Positions 37,941 to 46,767 of a DNA stretch of 64,000 nt are shown here, in pieces. Source of the DNA: Acidobacteriota bacterium (GTDB taxonomy: Bacteria > Acidobacteriota > Terriglobia > Terriglobales > Acidobacteriaceae). Numbering within the stretch: the stretch's first letter is position 1; each line of letters starts with the position of its first letter. The position numbers and the translations under genes are program-made. Below the pieces are notes generated by a model. The model saw nothing but the letters and a program-made list of their open reading frames with translations. It did no database searches and was not told where the DNA came from. The stretch covers positions 417,023 through 481,022 of the forward strand of contig JABCZI010000003.1 in assembly GCA_013289765.1 (NCBI GenBank), given 5' to 3'.

Positions 37941-39113
37941 ATGCAATATATCCAAAGGAGATTGGCAGGCGTGCTGCTGGACGCAGCTCGACACTTTCCC
38001 GCAGCTGTTGTGACGGGGCCTCGGCGTGCCGGCAAAACCACTCTTCTGCGCAGGCTGTTCCCGAAAGCCCGCTATGTGCTGCTCGAAGACCCCGACATTC
38101 AGGCACGCGTACGCAGCGATCCCCGCGCATTCCTTGACGCGCTGCGCCCTCCAGTCGTCTTCGACGAGATCCAGAATAGCCCCGAATTACTGGCCTACGT
38201 CCGTACGGTTATCGACACGGGCCCACGGCGGATGGGGCAATGGCTATTCACGGGGTCCCAGGAGGCTCCGCTGATGCAGGGCATCAGCGAATCGATGGCG
38301 GGCCGGGCTGCCATCCTCCAACTCCTGCCTTTCAGCCTCGCAGAAACCAAGAAAGTGAACCTGTTACACGGGGGATTCCCAGAGGTGCTCGCCCGGCCCA
38401 AGGCTCGTAGCCTTTGGTTTGCCTCCTACTTGCAAACGTACTTAGAGAGAGATGTCCGGGCGATTACAAATGTGAGGGACTTGGCGACATTTCGCCGTTT
38501 TCTCGCTCTTCTGGCGAGTCGTCACGGCCAGATTCTGAACAAGACCGACCTTGCTGCACCGCTCGGGGTCAGCGTTCCAACGATTGGCGACTGGCTGCAC
38601 ATCCTCGAAATAACAGGCCAGGTCATTCTGGTGCCGCCGTATTTCGAAAACTTCGGGAAGAGACTCATTAAGTCGCCGAAGGTGTACCTGGGTGATTCCG
38701 GCCTCGCCTGTTACCTACTGGGCCTGACATCATCGGCTGAGCTTGAGAGGTCGCCATTCCTAGGCCCCTTGTTCGAAGGCTTCGTCGCAGCAGAGATACT
38801 CAAAAGCCAAGCCGATCGTGGGATGCGCAAGGAACTCTACTATTTTCGGGATCAGCAAGGTCTGGAAGTAGATTTTCTTGTTCCACGTCCTAACGCCAAG
38901 CTGTGGCTGGTAGAAGCGAAAGCCGCGAAGACGGTCCGCCCGCCCATGGCATCGCCCTTGACCTCTCTTCAGCGCGCGTTGCAAAAACGAGCAGGAAGAT
39001 TGATCGTGGTCCATCGGAAGTCGCGCCTACAAGTACCTACATCGGCGATTGCTAAAGGAGTTGAGGCACTGGACCTAGGCCAATTTGTCGTTGAACTCTT
39101 ATCGGCTCGATGA
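37941..39113 (+). CDS. AAA ATPase with DUF4143 domain
   Basis: 390 aa. Walker A is G-P-R-R-A-G-K-T-T-L, Walker B is P-V-V-F-D-E-I-Q. The C-terminal DUF4143 region (about 170-390) holds the PD-(D/E)xK-like block Y-Y-F-R-D-Q-Q-G-L-E-V-D-F-L and L-V-E-A-K. The family is common and possibly toxin-antitoxin- or transfer-related, and its role is not settled. The ATG has no clear ribosome site. Only a tandem palindromic operator and AT-rich DNA lie upstream. Confidence 0.9.
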   Translation: MQYIQRRLAGVLLDAARHFPAAVVTGPRRAGKTTLLRRLFPKARYVLLEDPDIQARVRSDPRAFLDALRPPVVFDEIQNSPELLAYVRTVIDTGPRRMGQWLFTGSQEAPLMQGISESMAGRAAILQLLPFSLAETKKVNLLHGGFPEVLARPKARSLWFASYLQTYLERDVRAITNVRDLATFRRFLALLASRHGQILNKTDLAAPLGVSVPTIGDWLHILEITGQVILVPPYFENFGKRLIKSPKVYLGDSGLACYLLGLTSSAELERSPFLGPLFEGFVAAEILKSQADRGMRKELYYFRDQQGLEVDFLVPRPNAKLWLVEAKAAKTVRPPMASPLTSLQRALQKRAGRLIVVHRKSRLQVPTSAIAKGVEALDLGQFVVELLSAR

Positions 39114-39255
39114 ATTGCAGTCTTGCCGGCCAACACCTCGCCAAGGTCCTGACATTGTTCACATCGCACTGATCACAAGTATTGACGAGGGTCGCCTATT
39201 CAATGACGTCATTCCAATTGTTGAGTACCTACATTTGCAGCAGGATAATTATGAA

Positions 39256-39495
39256 ATGAGGCGGCCCACTAAGACGCGCAGACTGAGACCGGGAAAATCC
39301 CTTCAGGGCAAAGACAATGAAGCCGAAGACATGGAAGGTCATCGCCAACACGGCAAACAGGCAAGCCTCGAATCTGGCCTTGAGAAAAAAGAGGTTCTAA
39401 AGCCCTCGCACATTAGCCCCAAGGATTTCATTCATTGGCTGGCGGCTGAGAGCCGTGTTGATGACGATTCTTTGCGGTCACTCTTTAAGCAGTAA
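39256..39495 (+). CDS. 79-aa charged hypothetical protein
   Basis: From ATG 39256 the product is highly charged (M-R-R-P-T-K-T-R-R-L-R-P-G-K, later H-I-S-P-K-D-F-I-H-W-L-A-A-E-S-R-V-D-D-D) with no membrane segment. The frame is open upstream into the DUF4143 gene, but that part looks non-protein-like. It could be a small regulator of the preceding ATPase gene or spurious. Confidence 0.35.
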   Translation: MRRPTKTRRLRPGKSLQGKDNEAEDMEGHRQHGKQASLESGLEKKEVLKPSHISPKDFIHWLAAESRVDDDSLRSLFKQ

Positions 39496-39528
39496 GCTAG
39501 GCCGTGGCGAACGTAGTTCCGGTGCCAC

Positions 39529-39676
39529 AACTCATTCCCAAATCGGTAAACTTTCCAACTTATTTTCAAATAGTGTGCAATTGTGATCAATTCCGAGACA
39601 TCCCACAGTTGTAAGGTCACTCCAAAGGAGTTGGGTGTTAAAGGAACTCACGCGGCCCTCTCCCCGGGACGACGAT
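39529..39676 (+). repeat. Leader cassette copy A
   Basis: Plus-strand copy running AACTCATTCCCAAATCGGTA, TATTTTCAAATAGTGTGCAA, TTGTGATCAA, ATCCCACAGTTGTAAGGTCA, then TTAAAGGAACTCACGCGG and CCCTC. It matches the minus-strand copies at 28.2 and 53.4 kb block by block, but lacks the TTTAGGGAGAT hairpin part. Here it precedes a Fis-type HTH gene (39704) instead of the MIIEVP ORF. Confidence 0.75.
39574..39589. promoter_or_regulatory. 16-bp motif in cassette A
   Basis: TGTGCAATTGTGATCA, matching TGNNCANNATTGNNCA on the minus strand (TGATCACAATTGCACA). It sits 115 bp upstream of the Fis-type HTH gene. Confidence 0.5.
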
Positions 39677-39703
39677 ACCTAGCAGAGATGAGGAGGATGA
39701 GCT

Positions 39704-39952
39704 ATGAGTACTTTATCGAAGTCAATACCGCAACCATTGGGGGCAATTATCCCTTGGGAAGAAGTTAAGCGTCGCGTGGTTGTAGCCGCACTCGATAAAT
39801 GCGCCGGAAATTATCTTCTGGCAGCACGTTTATTGGGCATAGGGAGAACAACAATCTATCGTATGGTCAGGATGTATAACTATCAGCCGCCGACGATTCA
39901 ATCGGAACGGTTGATGACTGTTCCGCAAAACACTTCGTCGTCGCCAGCTTAA
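39704..39952 (+). CDS. Fis-type helix-turn-helix protein
   Basis: An 82-aa protein whose central part matches the Fis/NtrC C-terminal HTH: V-V-V-A-A-L-D-K-C-A-G-N-Y-L-L-A-A-R-L-L followed by G-I-G-R-T-T-I-Y-R-M. There is no AAA or receiver domain, so it is a stand-alone small DNA-binding protein. GAGGAGGATGAGCT precedes the ATG. It lies directly behind leader cassette A and so may be regulated like the cassette B and C genes. Confidence 0.8.
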   Translation: MSTLSKSIPQPLGAIIPWEEVKRRVVVAALDKCAGNYLLAARLLGIGRTTIYRMVRMYNYQPPTIQSERLMTVPQNTSSSPA

Positions 39953-40233
39953 GTAACTCACGATGAACACATGAGTACGAATGGGAGCCTCACTGTCGGG
40001 GAAAGCACGGCGCTGCTGCATGCGATCTTCCCTAGATATCCAGACCTGCGGGGGATGAAGCAAATACCGGAGATCAGTAGCTTCCTGCTAGAGTTCCGAA
40101 TCTCCTTCCTGCCAATAACGACCGCCGACTAGCGATGGATAGCTTACGGACAAAACTCCAAATTTGATCTGCATTGATCAGCCCGGATTTCGCTTTCGGC
40201 CTACACTGCTCATAACCTCCAAAAGAGGCATTT
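39953..40233. other. Intergenic region between Fis-type and CxxC genes
   Basis: About 280 bp. A 53-codon plus-strand frame from ATG 39971 exists, but it shows no domain and has no ribosome site. AAAAGAGG just upstream of 40234 is the ribosome site of the next small gene. Confidence 0.3.
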
Positions 40234-40401
40234 ATGGATAGCCGCCCCTTCCAAGAAATACCCTGCGCATTCTGCAGTAAGCCCGTGAATTTGGGGATCG
40301 ACCTGTGCGCTGATGAAAACGGCAAGGCCGTTCACGAGGCATGCTACGTCCAGCACGTTACGAGTCCCGGCAATCCTACTGCGGCGATAATGGCGAATTG
40401 A
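40234..40401 (+). CDS. 55-aa CxxC / HExC protein, paralogue of the product at 30664
   Basis: Reads M-D-S-R-P-F-Q-E-I-P-C-A-F-C-S-K-P-V-N-L, then A-D-E-N-G-K-A-V-H-E-A-C-Y-V-Q, ending with TGA at 40399-40401. The C-x2-C and H-x2-C spacing equals that in the product at 30664-30990, supporting both as real genes. AAAAGAGG lies 6 nt before the ATG. Probably a small zinc-binding protein of unknown function. Confidence 0.6.
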   Translation: MDSRPFQEIPCAFCSKPVNLGIDLCADENGKAVHEACYVQHVTSPGNPTAAIMAN

Positions 40402-40433
40402 TGTCTAGTACCCCCGTGGGCCAAAGCGGGCAG

Positions 40434-40757
40434 CTAGGCGCTTGCTGGCTTGCCAGGGGGATGAACTTTGTTGCTGACTTTCTTAAGCCAAGGTTGACGC
40501 AATCTCATACGACCGTCGTCACCCCATTTTACAAGCGCGTCATCTTCGTTCGTTTTTTCAACTGTCCCGAATTCTCCAGTCGGCTTTCCAAGATTTGCCA
40601 AGCCCTCGACGCCATCGCCGGGATTCAGTTCCGAATCGGGAGCAGAGGGTTGGGACAAGCGGTGGCCTTTTGGCTCGGTCTGCGTCAGCAGTTGCTCCAA
40701 CGTGTGACAGGTTCGTGGGATTTGCAGAGTTGATGCTGGTTGACATCGCGGCAGCAT
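40434..40757 (-). CDS. Small protein with KOW/SH3-like segment
   Basis: 107-codon frame. The C-terminal half looks genuine: L-N-P-G-D-G-V-E-G-L-A-N-L-G-K-P-T-G-E-F, then G-T-V-E-K-T-N-E-D-D-A-L-V-K-W. This is a compact beta-barrel-like pattern with a conserved-looking W-L-K-K end. The N-terminal 30 residues overlap a recombinase remnant on the other strand and are probably not native, so the true start may be internal. Function unknown. Confidence 0.45.
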   Translation of the reverse strand: MLPRCQPASTLQIPRTCHTLEQLLTQTEPKGHRLSQPSAPDSELNPGDGVEGLANLGKPTGEFGTVEKTNEDDALVKWGDDGRMRLRQPWLKKVSNKVHPPGKPASA

Positions 40758-40948
40758 ATGAGAGGGCTGGGCCGGGGCAGAAGCATGGTGTTCAAACTCT
40801 GCTCTTTAAAGAGGGTTTGCTGTACTCCAAAGATCAAGGCTTCTTGAACACCTCAAAGCCGTCGCTTTTCAGCGTGTTAGAGAAAATCGGCACCGAAAAC
40901 GGTATGTTGGCGTCCCCGACGGGATTTGAACCCGTGTTACCGCCGTGA
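40735..40948 (+). pseudogene. Serine recombinase C-terminal remnant
   Basis: The frame reads L-V-D-I-A-A-A-Y-E-R-A-G-P-G-Q-K-H-G-V-Q, then T-L-L-F-K-E-G-L-L-Y-S-K-D-Q-G-F-L-N-T and S-L-F-S-V-L-E. This resembles the tail of large serine recombinases (QKxxVQxxLFPxGLxYS...GFLN...SLF). No resolvase catalytic domain is present upstream. The last 14 residues (S-P-T-G-F-E-P-V-L) come from reading the antisense of the adjoining tRNA fragment. Confidence 0.5.
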
Positions 40949-40951
40949 AAG
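40908..40951 (-). other. tRNA-Glu 3' fragment (attachment-site-like)
   Basis: Read on the minus strand this is CTTTCACGGCGGTAACACGG, then GTTCAAATCCCGTC and GGGGACGCCA. It contains the UUC anticodon with its 3' stem strand, variable loop, T-arm, 3' acceptor strand and CCA of a tRNA-Glu. The D-arm, 5' acceptor strand and 5' anticodon stem are absent. A 44-nt 3' end without the rest is the classic product of site-specific integration into a tRNA gene. By that logic the inserted element lies at higher coordinates. Confidence 0.8.
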
Positions 40952-41585
40952 AACAACCACGACAAACAAATCCAACGACTTGCGAGAGGCGGGCGGCCAC
41001 CTAAGTCCTTGCCGGTCGGTACAAACTGAACGATCTACGTACCGTAATCCGTACCGCGAAAAAGGCCGTTACGTTGCAGGCAGAACAACCGGGCACCAAC
41101 CAAATTTCTCAGACGGACGGTACAAGAGCCCAAGGATAAGAACGAACGGGATTTCCATGTCAAAACCCACGATTCACCTCTGGACTACGTTTCGGTCATT
41201 AGCGACGGTCGTTGTTGTGCCGGCCGGCTTCTCTTCCTCAGTCTGCATAGTGCGTACTCGCAATTGATAACGTGCACTCTCAAGAAGAAAGCGATTCGGC
41301 CCGCAGGGAGGTCGCAGGCGCCCTGCGTCAACTCCTACCCGCGCTTCCTGGGATTTGCGTGAGGCTCGACTGGTCACTCACATTCACACTGGCCGAACGC
41401 TTGTGTCAGACATCTGAGAAAAGCTAAAGAGAGAGGACCGACAAGTGATCAGCGCGATTGTAACGGCGCATTCGAACTGCAATTTGTAACGAATGAACCA
41501 GGCGTCTGTGGAATCTGAGACCTTATTCCAGGTAGGTGGCATTGGATCGCCTGCCAGTTCAAATGCTGTACAAAATGTCGAGGCG
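40952..41585. other. Non-coding stretch right of the tRNA fragment
   Basis: About 630 bp without a supported gene. Short plus-strand frames (for example around 41010-41140) show no recognisable domain. This would be the inner edge of any integrated element. Confidence 0.35.
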
Positions 41586-41616
41586 AAAAAAATGGGCGCC
41601 TCTTGCGAAGCGCCCA
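41586..41616 (-). terminator. Rho-independent terminator of the SBBP-protein gene
   Basis: On the minus strand, stem TGGGCGC / GCGCCCA (7 bp, 10-nt loop) is followed by a run of seven Ts. It is 22 bp beyond the stop of the large gene at 41638. Confidence 0.8.
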
Positions 41617-41637
41617 GGTTATTGCCGCCGGTCGTGC

Positions 41638-44600
41638 TTACTGCACGGTTAAAGCAAGGGATGTGAAATGTTTCACGCTGCCAGAGGTGCCGATGACCAG
41701 AACCGTGTAGCTTCCTGTCGGAGTTGAGTTTCCTGTCGGATCGGTCTTCGTCGGGCTACTTGAGCTTCCGCATCCGACCCAGAACGGCACCCCAGTCATC
41801 AGGACCATCAAAAGCAAGAGAATGCTCGCGCGCTTTCGTCCCTGTCTAGTACCGATCAGGAACATGCCGAACAACCCGAAGCCCGTGGTAAGCGTCCAGA
41901 ACGCAAACGTGGAGCGTGGCGCACCGCCTGGATTGGAGAGTTGCGCGGAAGTCCCAGCCGTCTTGAGGGTGACAGTGACGGTCGACGGGTTAGCGCCAGG
42001 AGTGACTGACGTTGGGTTGACGGTACAGGTCGAGAACGCTGGAGCACCGGCGCAAACGAGACTCACCGCGCTGGAGAATGTTCCTCCGACCGGAGAGACC
42101 GACATGGTGTAGGTGGCTGTAGCACCGGCCTTGATAGTATCCGAGCCGCCGGTAGCCGGCATGCCGAAGTCGATGCCCGAACCGGTCAGTGAAACCAACT
42201 GCGGACTATTAGCCGCCGAATCGGTAAGCGTGACCGTTCCTGAACGAATTCCAGAGGAAGTCGGCGTGAACGTAAGTTGAATTGTGCAAGTTCCGCTATT
42301 TGCCGCGATCGAAACGCAATTGTTGGTTTGCGCGAAATCGCCAGTCGCCTGGATTCCGGTCACGGTCAGAGCTCCATTGCCGGAATTGGTTACGGTGATG
42401 GTTTGTGCGCTGCCCGTTGTGCCGACGGTAAGCGCCGTGAAGGTGAGGCTGGTAGCGCTCAGTTGCGCAGCCCCGGCGAGGCCAGTACCACTCAGGCTGA
42501 CAGCGTGCGGGTTGCCCTGCGCGTTGTCGTTAATCGTAAGGGTTCCGGTCTGAGCGCCCGAAGTGGTTGGCACGAACGTAACCGAGATCGTGCAAGTGCC
42601 GCTTGCCGGGATGCTCGAACAAGTATTGGTCTGCGCAAAACCCCCAGTAACTGTCACCGCACTTACTGTCATAGCCACACTGCCCGTATTCGTTACCGTG
42701 ACGGGTTGTGGGCTGCTGATTGCTCCGACGGGCGTATTGGCGAAGGTAATGATGGAGGGAATGAACGTTCCGTTTGTCACGTAACCGCTTCCCGCGAGAG
42801 CTATGGTTTGGGGACTGTTCGGAGCGTCATCGGTCAGGGTTAAGATTCCAGTCATGGCACCGCCAACGGTTGGCGTAACCGTGACCTGAATCTGGCAACT
42901 CGATCCAAAAGCCAGGGCCGAAACGCAGTTGCTGGTTGCGGCAAAGTTTCCGCCCGCCAGGATACTGGCGATGTTCAATGTGGCATTTCCAGTGTTCGAC
43001 AGAGTGATGATTTGCACTGCGCTGGTTTGGCCGACGGGAAGACTAGAGAAGGTAAGAGTTTGGGGACTGAGTGTGACGATGGGCGACGAACCGTCGCCAA
43101 CCAGGTTTATAACGTGCGGAGAACCGGAGGCATCATCGCCGAGCACAATGGTTCCGAAGCGCGAACCGGGAGCGGTGGGCGTGAATGTCACAGTAAAAGT
43201 GCAGAAAGAACCTGGGGCAACAACGATTCCGCAATCGTCGACTTCCGCAAAATCGCCGGTAATGATTTTAGTCGCGATGTTGAGAGGCGCCGTTCCCATG
43301 TTCCGCAGGATAGTCGAACGCGGCGGGCTGGCAACTCCGACGTTAAGCGTCGAGAATTGCAGGAGCGAAGGCCCGATCGCGACGGCTGAAGCAGTCGCGG
43401 GACCAATTTTAAAAATGAAAGCGTCGTCCTGCCCTCCCCACGAACTCTGGAAGGCGGACTGGGTGACGGGGAAATAGGTAGAGCTTGTGCTGCCGGTGAG
43501 ATACAGCGCCCCGTTACTATCCAGAGCCATGCCACCCACAGACTCGTCCTGATCTTCTCCTACGAAGGTTGCAAACAGCTGCGTGCTGGCAGTGGGATCT
43601 ATTTCCACTATGAGCAGATCCTGGCCACCAGTGTAGCTCTCGATCGGATTTACTGGCGTGAACTGACTGGAGTAGACGTTTCCGATTACGTAGGCGTCAC
43701 CCGCAGCGTCCACCTGAATGGCGAGTCCCTCGGTGTTGTTATTAGGACCAAGGTAAGTGGAATACACCAGGTTCGCGCCGGCGGTATCGAACTTGGTAGC
43801 AAACATTCCATTGCAAGTTTGCGTGTTTGGATCACAGATGGTCGTTGCCGTGATCGGGAAATTATCGCCTCCTCCGTCGAATCCAGTCACGTACGCAGAA
43901 CCGCCTGCGTCCACAGCGACGGCCCTAGCATACGAATCGTTGGTTCCCCCGAAATAGCTGGAATATACGATCGCGCCCGAAGTATCGAATTTCGAAATGA
44001 AAGGCACCCGACTCACGTAGGTTCCAGGATAGGTCTGCAGGAAGGCTCCTGAAGTCGTCGGAAAATTTGCAGTGTCCGTATTGCCGACAAGGTAAAGGTT
44101 CCCTGCGTTGTCTAAAGCGAGTCCACTGACATTTGTGTAGGGGTAACAGAAGATATAGCAATTATTCTGTGACAACAAGTTGCCTGCGAGATAGGAGGAG
44201 TAGATTAAAGAGGAACCATCGGCGGAGAACCGCGAGAAGAAACTGTATTGGCCCCAATGGTTGTTTTGATCTGGGGAGATAGACGACTGGTAGGGACTGG
44301 CTAGCGGAAAATTCTGGGATGAGGTCGAGCCTGCAACAGTCGCCTCCCCTGCGCTGTCAACCGCGAGCCCTTGCGCGGAGTCATTGCTGCTGCCGCCTAG
44401 ATACGTGGAGTACACGAGGGAAGAGCCGTCAGCTGAAAACTTGGTGAGGAATGCATCTTGATAGCCCGCCAGGGTTGATTGGTAAGCATTGAAGATCGAG
44501 AAATCCGACGAACCAGTTTGCCCTGCGACATACGCACTACCGGTGGAATCGACTGCTATCGAGCTGGGACTGTCGCTTCCGCTCGTGCCTCCAAAGTAGT

Positions 44601-45627
44601 CGGCGTACAACAGCGTCGAGCCGCTCACATCCAACTTGACGACAAACATGCGCTGCTGAGTTGGATTGAGCGTACCCAGGGTTGCCAAAGGAAAGTCAGG
44701 AGAAGTCGTAGTGCCGGTCACGTAAGCGTTGCCAATTGCATCCACGGCAATAGCGCTGCCCTGGTCATAGCTGCGGCCACCGAGAAAGGTTGAATACACA
44801 AGTACCGGGTCGATCACCAGTGTTTTCGAATTGTCGTGAGGGGCGACCGTGAAGCCGACATGGGTGCTGTCTTTCAGAGAATAGTTGCCTGGAACTTTTA
44901 CCCGGGCGCCGTTTACGACTTGATAGATGGCGGGAGTCTGAAAGTGAAGTTGGTTGGTTCCTTTTGTTAGAACGAGGTTGCCTGCGAGATCTACGTTCAG
45001 CGAATCGGCCCCCGTCACCGAGAACTGGATTTTGTTCGGGTCTGAGCCGGGAGCAACTATGAAATCGTACTCGACCTGCCGGTTGTTGCCGTAATACAAG
45101 AGGTCAATACCGGGATAGACATTCTGGTACCGAACCTTTGCGTAGGTCTGGACATTGGTCTGCCATGTTTTGGGATCACGGCCGATGAAATAGTTCACCT
45201 TGGTCGGAAGCGGTTCTTCGCCGACAGCTTTTGGATTGGAAGCAGCACCGAGCAGAGTGAAGATCATGGTTGTATCTGGCGCGTTGCCGGCGATTTTGTT
45301 GCTGGTTGGTTGAGCTTTCGAGGCAATATTCAAAACGACTGGAGAGACTGATTCCTGGGGACGCAAGGAGAGAACCATCCCGCCGGAGGTGAGGAACACA
45401 GAATATCCCGTACCGCTGGAGACAAACTTCACGCTTGGATCCGTCTGACCCTTATTTGCCTCGAAGGCCAAGGGTAGTTGTCCATAATTCGCCTGCACTT
45501 GACGGGCAGTGCCAGGGTTCTGTGGTGCGAAATGGTTGGCCGGTGCGCTTTGCGACGAGCACAGCAAGCTGCTCGTCAGTGCGATCGCTGCGACGAGGCC
45601 GAACCTGGACTGCGTGGCGGATTTCAT
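41638..45627 (-). CDS. Large secreted SBBP-repeat / choice-of-anchor-D protein
   Basis: 1329 aa with a signal peptide (about 1-28). Residues about 50-280 hold the L-P-L-A-F-E-A-N-K-G-Q-T-D domain that precedes SBBP repeats. At least seven SBBP repeats (Y-S-T-F-L-G-G ... A-V-D-A-x-G-N-A-Y-V-T-G) form a beta-propeller at about 280-700. Four or five ASPM/SPD-2/Hydin-type repeats (about 700-1130) each end ...L-x-G-x-G. A hydrophobic segment and a cysteine-rich G-C-G-S-S-S region lie near the C-terminus. It is typical of acidobacterial cell-surface proteins. AAAGGAG precedes the ATG. Confidence 0.9.
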   Translation of the reverse strand: MKSATQSRFGLVAAIALTSSLLCSSQSAPANHFAPQNPGTARQVQANYGQLPLAFEANKGQTDPSVKFVSSGTGYSVFLTSGGMVLSLRPQESVSPVVLNIASKAQPTSNKIAGNAPDTTMIFTLLGAASNPKAVGEEPLPTKVNYFIGRDPKTWQTNVQTYAKVRYQNVYPGIDLLYYGNNRQVEYDFIVAPGSDPNKIQFSVTGADSLNVDLAGNLVLTKGTNQLHFQTPAIYQVVNGARVKVPGNYSLKDSTHVGFTVAPHDNSKTLVIDPVLVYSTFLGGRSYDQGSAIAVDAIGNAYVTGTTTSPDFPLATLGTLNPTQQRMFVVKLDVSGSTLLYADYFGGTSGSDSPSSIAVDSTGSAYVAGQTGSSDFSIFNAYQSTLAGYQDAFLTKFSADGSSLVYSTYLGGSSNDSAQGLAVDSAGEATVAGSTSSQNFPLASPYQSSISPDQNNHWGQYSFFSRFSADGSSLIYSSYLAGNLLSQNNCYIFCYPYTNVSGLALDNAGNLYLVGNTDTANFPTTSGAFLQTYPGTYVSRVPFISKFDTSGAIVYSSYFGGTNDSYARAVAVDAGGSAYVTGFDGGGDNFPITATTICDPNTQTCNGMFATKFDTAGANLVYSTYLGPNNNTEGLAIQVDAAGDAYVIGNVYSSQFTPVNPIESYTGGQDLLIVEIDPTASTQLFATFVGEDQDESVGGMALDSNGALYLTGSTSSTYFPVTQSAFQSSWGGQDDAFIFKIGPATASAVAIGPSLLQFSTLNVGVASPPRSTILRNMGTAPLNIATKIITGDFAEVDDCGIVVAPGSFCTFTVTFTPTAPGSRFGTIVLGDDASGSPHVINLVGDGSSPIVTLSPQTLTFSSLPVGQTSAVQIITLSNTGNATLNIASILAGGNFAATSNCVSALAFGSSCQIQVTVTPTVGGAMTGILTLTDDAPNSPQTIALAGSGYVTNGTFIPSIITFANTPVGAISSPQPVTVTNTGSVAMTVSAVTVTGGFAQTNTCSSIPASGTCTISVTFVPTTSGAQTGTLTINDNAQGNPHAVSLSGTGLAGAAQLSATSLTFTALTVGTTGSAQTITVTNSGNGALTVTGIQATGDFAQTNNCVSIAANSGTCTIQLTFTPTSSGIRSGTVTLTDSAANSPQLVSLTGSGIDFGMPATGGSDTIKAGATATYTMSVSPVGGTFSSAVSLVCAGAPAFSTCTVNPTSVTPGANPSTVTVTLKTAGTSAQLSNPGGAPRSTFAFWTLTTGFGLFGMFLIGTRQGRKRASILLLLMVLMTGVPFWVGCGSSSSPTKTDPTGNSTPTGSYTVLVIGTSGSVKHFTSLALTVQ

Positions 45628-46767
45628 TGTTACTCCTTTGTTTTCGTGTTATGCGCGGTGGGCTTACTATCGTGAAATCGTCTGCTGTCTACATGCCGGT
45701 GACATCCAGCCAGACGATCGAAGGGTCCCACATACAACGGTGCCCAAAGCGGCTACCCCGCCAGTACGGAGCCAGGACAAAACAACCAGGACGGTCAGGA
45801 ACAACAAGACGAGAGGTCCTCCAACAGCAGTGCGCTGCTCCGCGGTTGAGAACTGTCTACGAAAAATAAGATTGGAGTGGTGGGTTCATATTTCACAGTT
45901 TCGACTGTAGCCCATTTATCTGTTTACGTTTGGGGCAATAGGTGTGCAACCTTCGAGCAGAAGGCAGGTTCGGTTTACGAACAAATTGCACTGAGCCGTT
46001 AAGGCGTGAGCTGAGCTGCAAAGGGCAGCGGTGAAACCTTTTTCTTCAGTATGCCGACCAGAGTTGGTGGGTGGCGACCCAGCCTTCGCCAACTATGATC
46101 CTTTAGCCACTAATCACGAATTAGCGCCACGCCACACAATGTACTTAGAAAAACAATGCGAGATTCGAAGAGCACGGTGATATAAGAGTCGCCGCACATT
46201 GCGGCGATGGAAATTGATTCGCACAGGCGCACGAAGTTCATTTGTTACAAACAGCACTTCGCCAGCCGTGCGATAACCGCTTTAAGTAAGTCGGTGTGAA
46301 GGATTCCCACCCATCACGTCTTTCGGGAGTTGACGAAGGCCATTTCGGCGCTTGAGAACCACTCCATTCCTAGCTCAGTCACTGCGTCTTGTGGCTGTGG
46401 ATCGAGCATTGACGCCTTGCACTACCGTCGCCGACAGATTGCGACGAAAGCACGGGCGTTGGTTGCTGACCCTATGAGCCTTCAACGAACGGCACTGGCT
46501 AGCAATAGGACGTAGGATTAAGTGTATGTGCAACCACGAGAAAAACCATCGGCGTTTTCGTGGACCTCCAGCGTTCTTTTGCCCATTTCGCGAGTCTACC
46601 AGGGCTGCAACGCACTCAATTCCTCCTGCAGCAGCAGAGTCAGAGCTTCGTTTACCGATGAATAACCGGGGTACCGAGCGCCAGTTACGCAGGAGTTCTA
46701 AGCACCGGGTGGGCCAACGAATTGAATGCACTCTGCCGTCAGGTGGGCGAGGCCAACGTGAGGTGCT
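45628..46767. other. 1.1-kb non-coding region upstream of the GGDEF-EAL gene
   Basis: No supported gene on either strand. A perfect hairpin TCGCCGCA-CAT-TGCGGCGA lies at 46189-46207, without a T-tract. Around 46000-46040 several short complementary pieces occur (GCCGTTAAGGC, CTGCAAAGGGCAG). I could not match them to a known riboswitch, including c-di-GMP types. Confidence 0.4.

Noticed and set aside
40595..40948. 117-codon open frame ending S-P-T-G-F-E-P
   Set aside because: The start is antisense to another small gene and the end is antisense tRNA. Only the middle part looks like a real recombinase tail.
42000..43400. Regularly repeated DNA resembling a tandem-repeat or CRISPR array
   Set aside because: The repeats are about 300 bp and encode successive choice-of-anchor-D domains of the large secreted protein. 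There are no short direct repeats with unique spacers.
45950..46050. Possible c-di-GMP or other riboswitch ahead of the GGDEF-EAL gene
   Set aside because: Short complementary pieces exist, but the conserved core bases of known riboswitch classes are not found.
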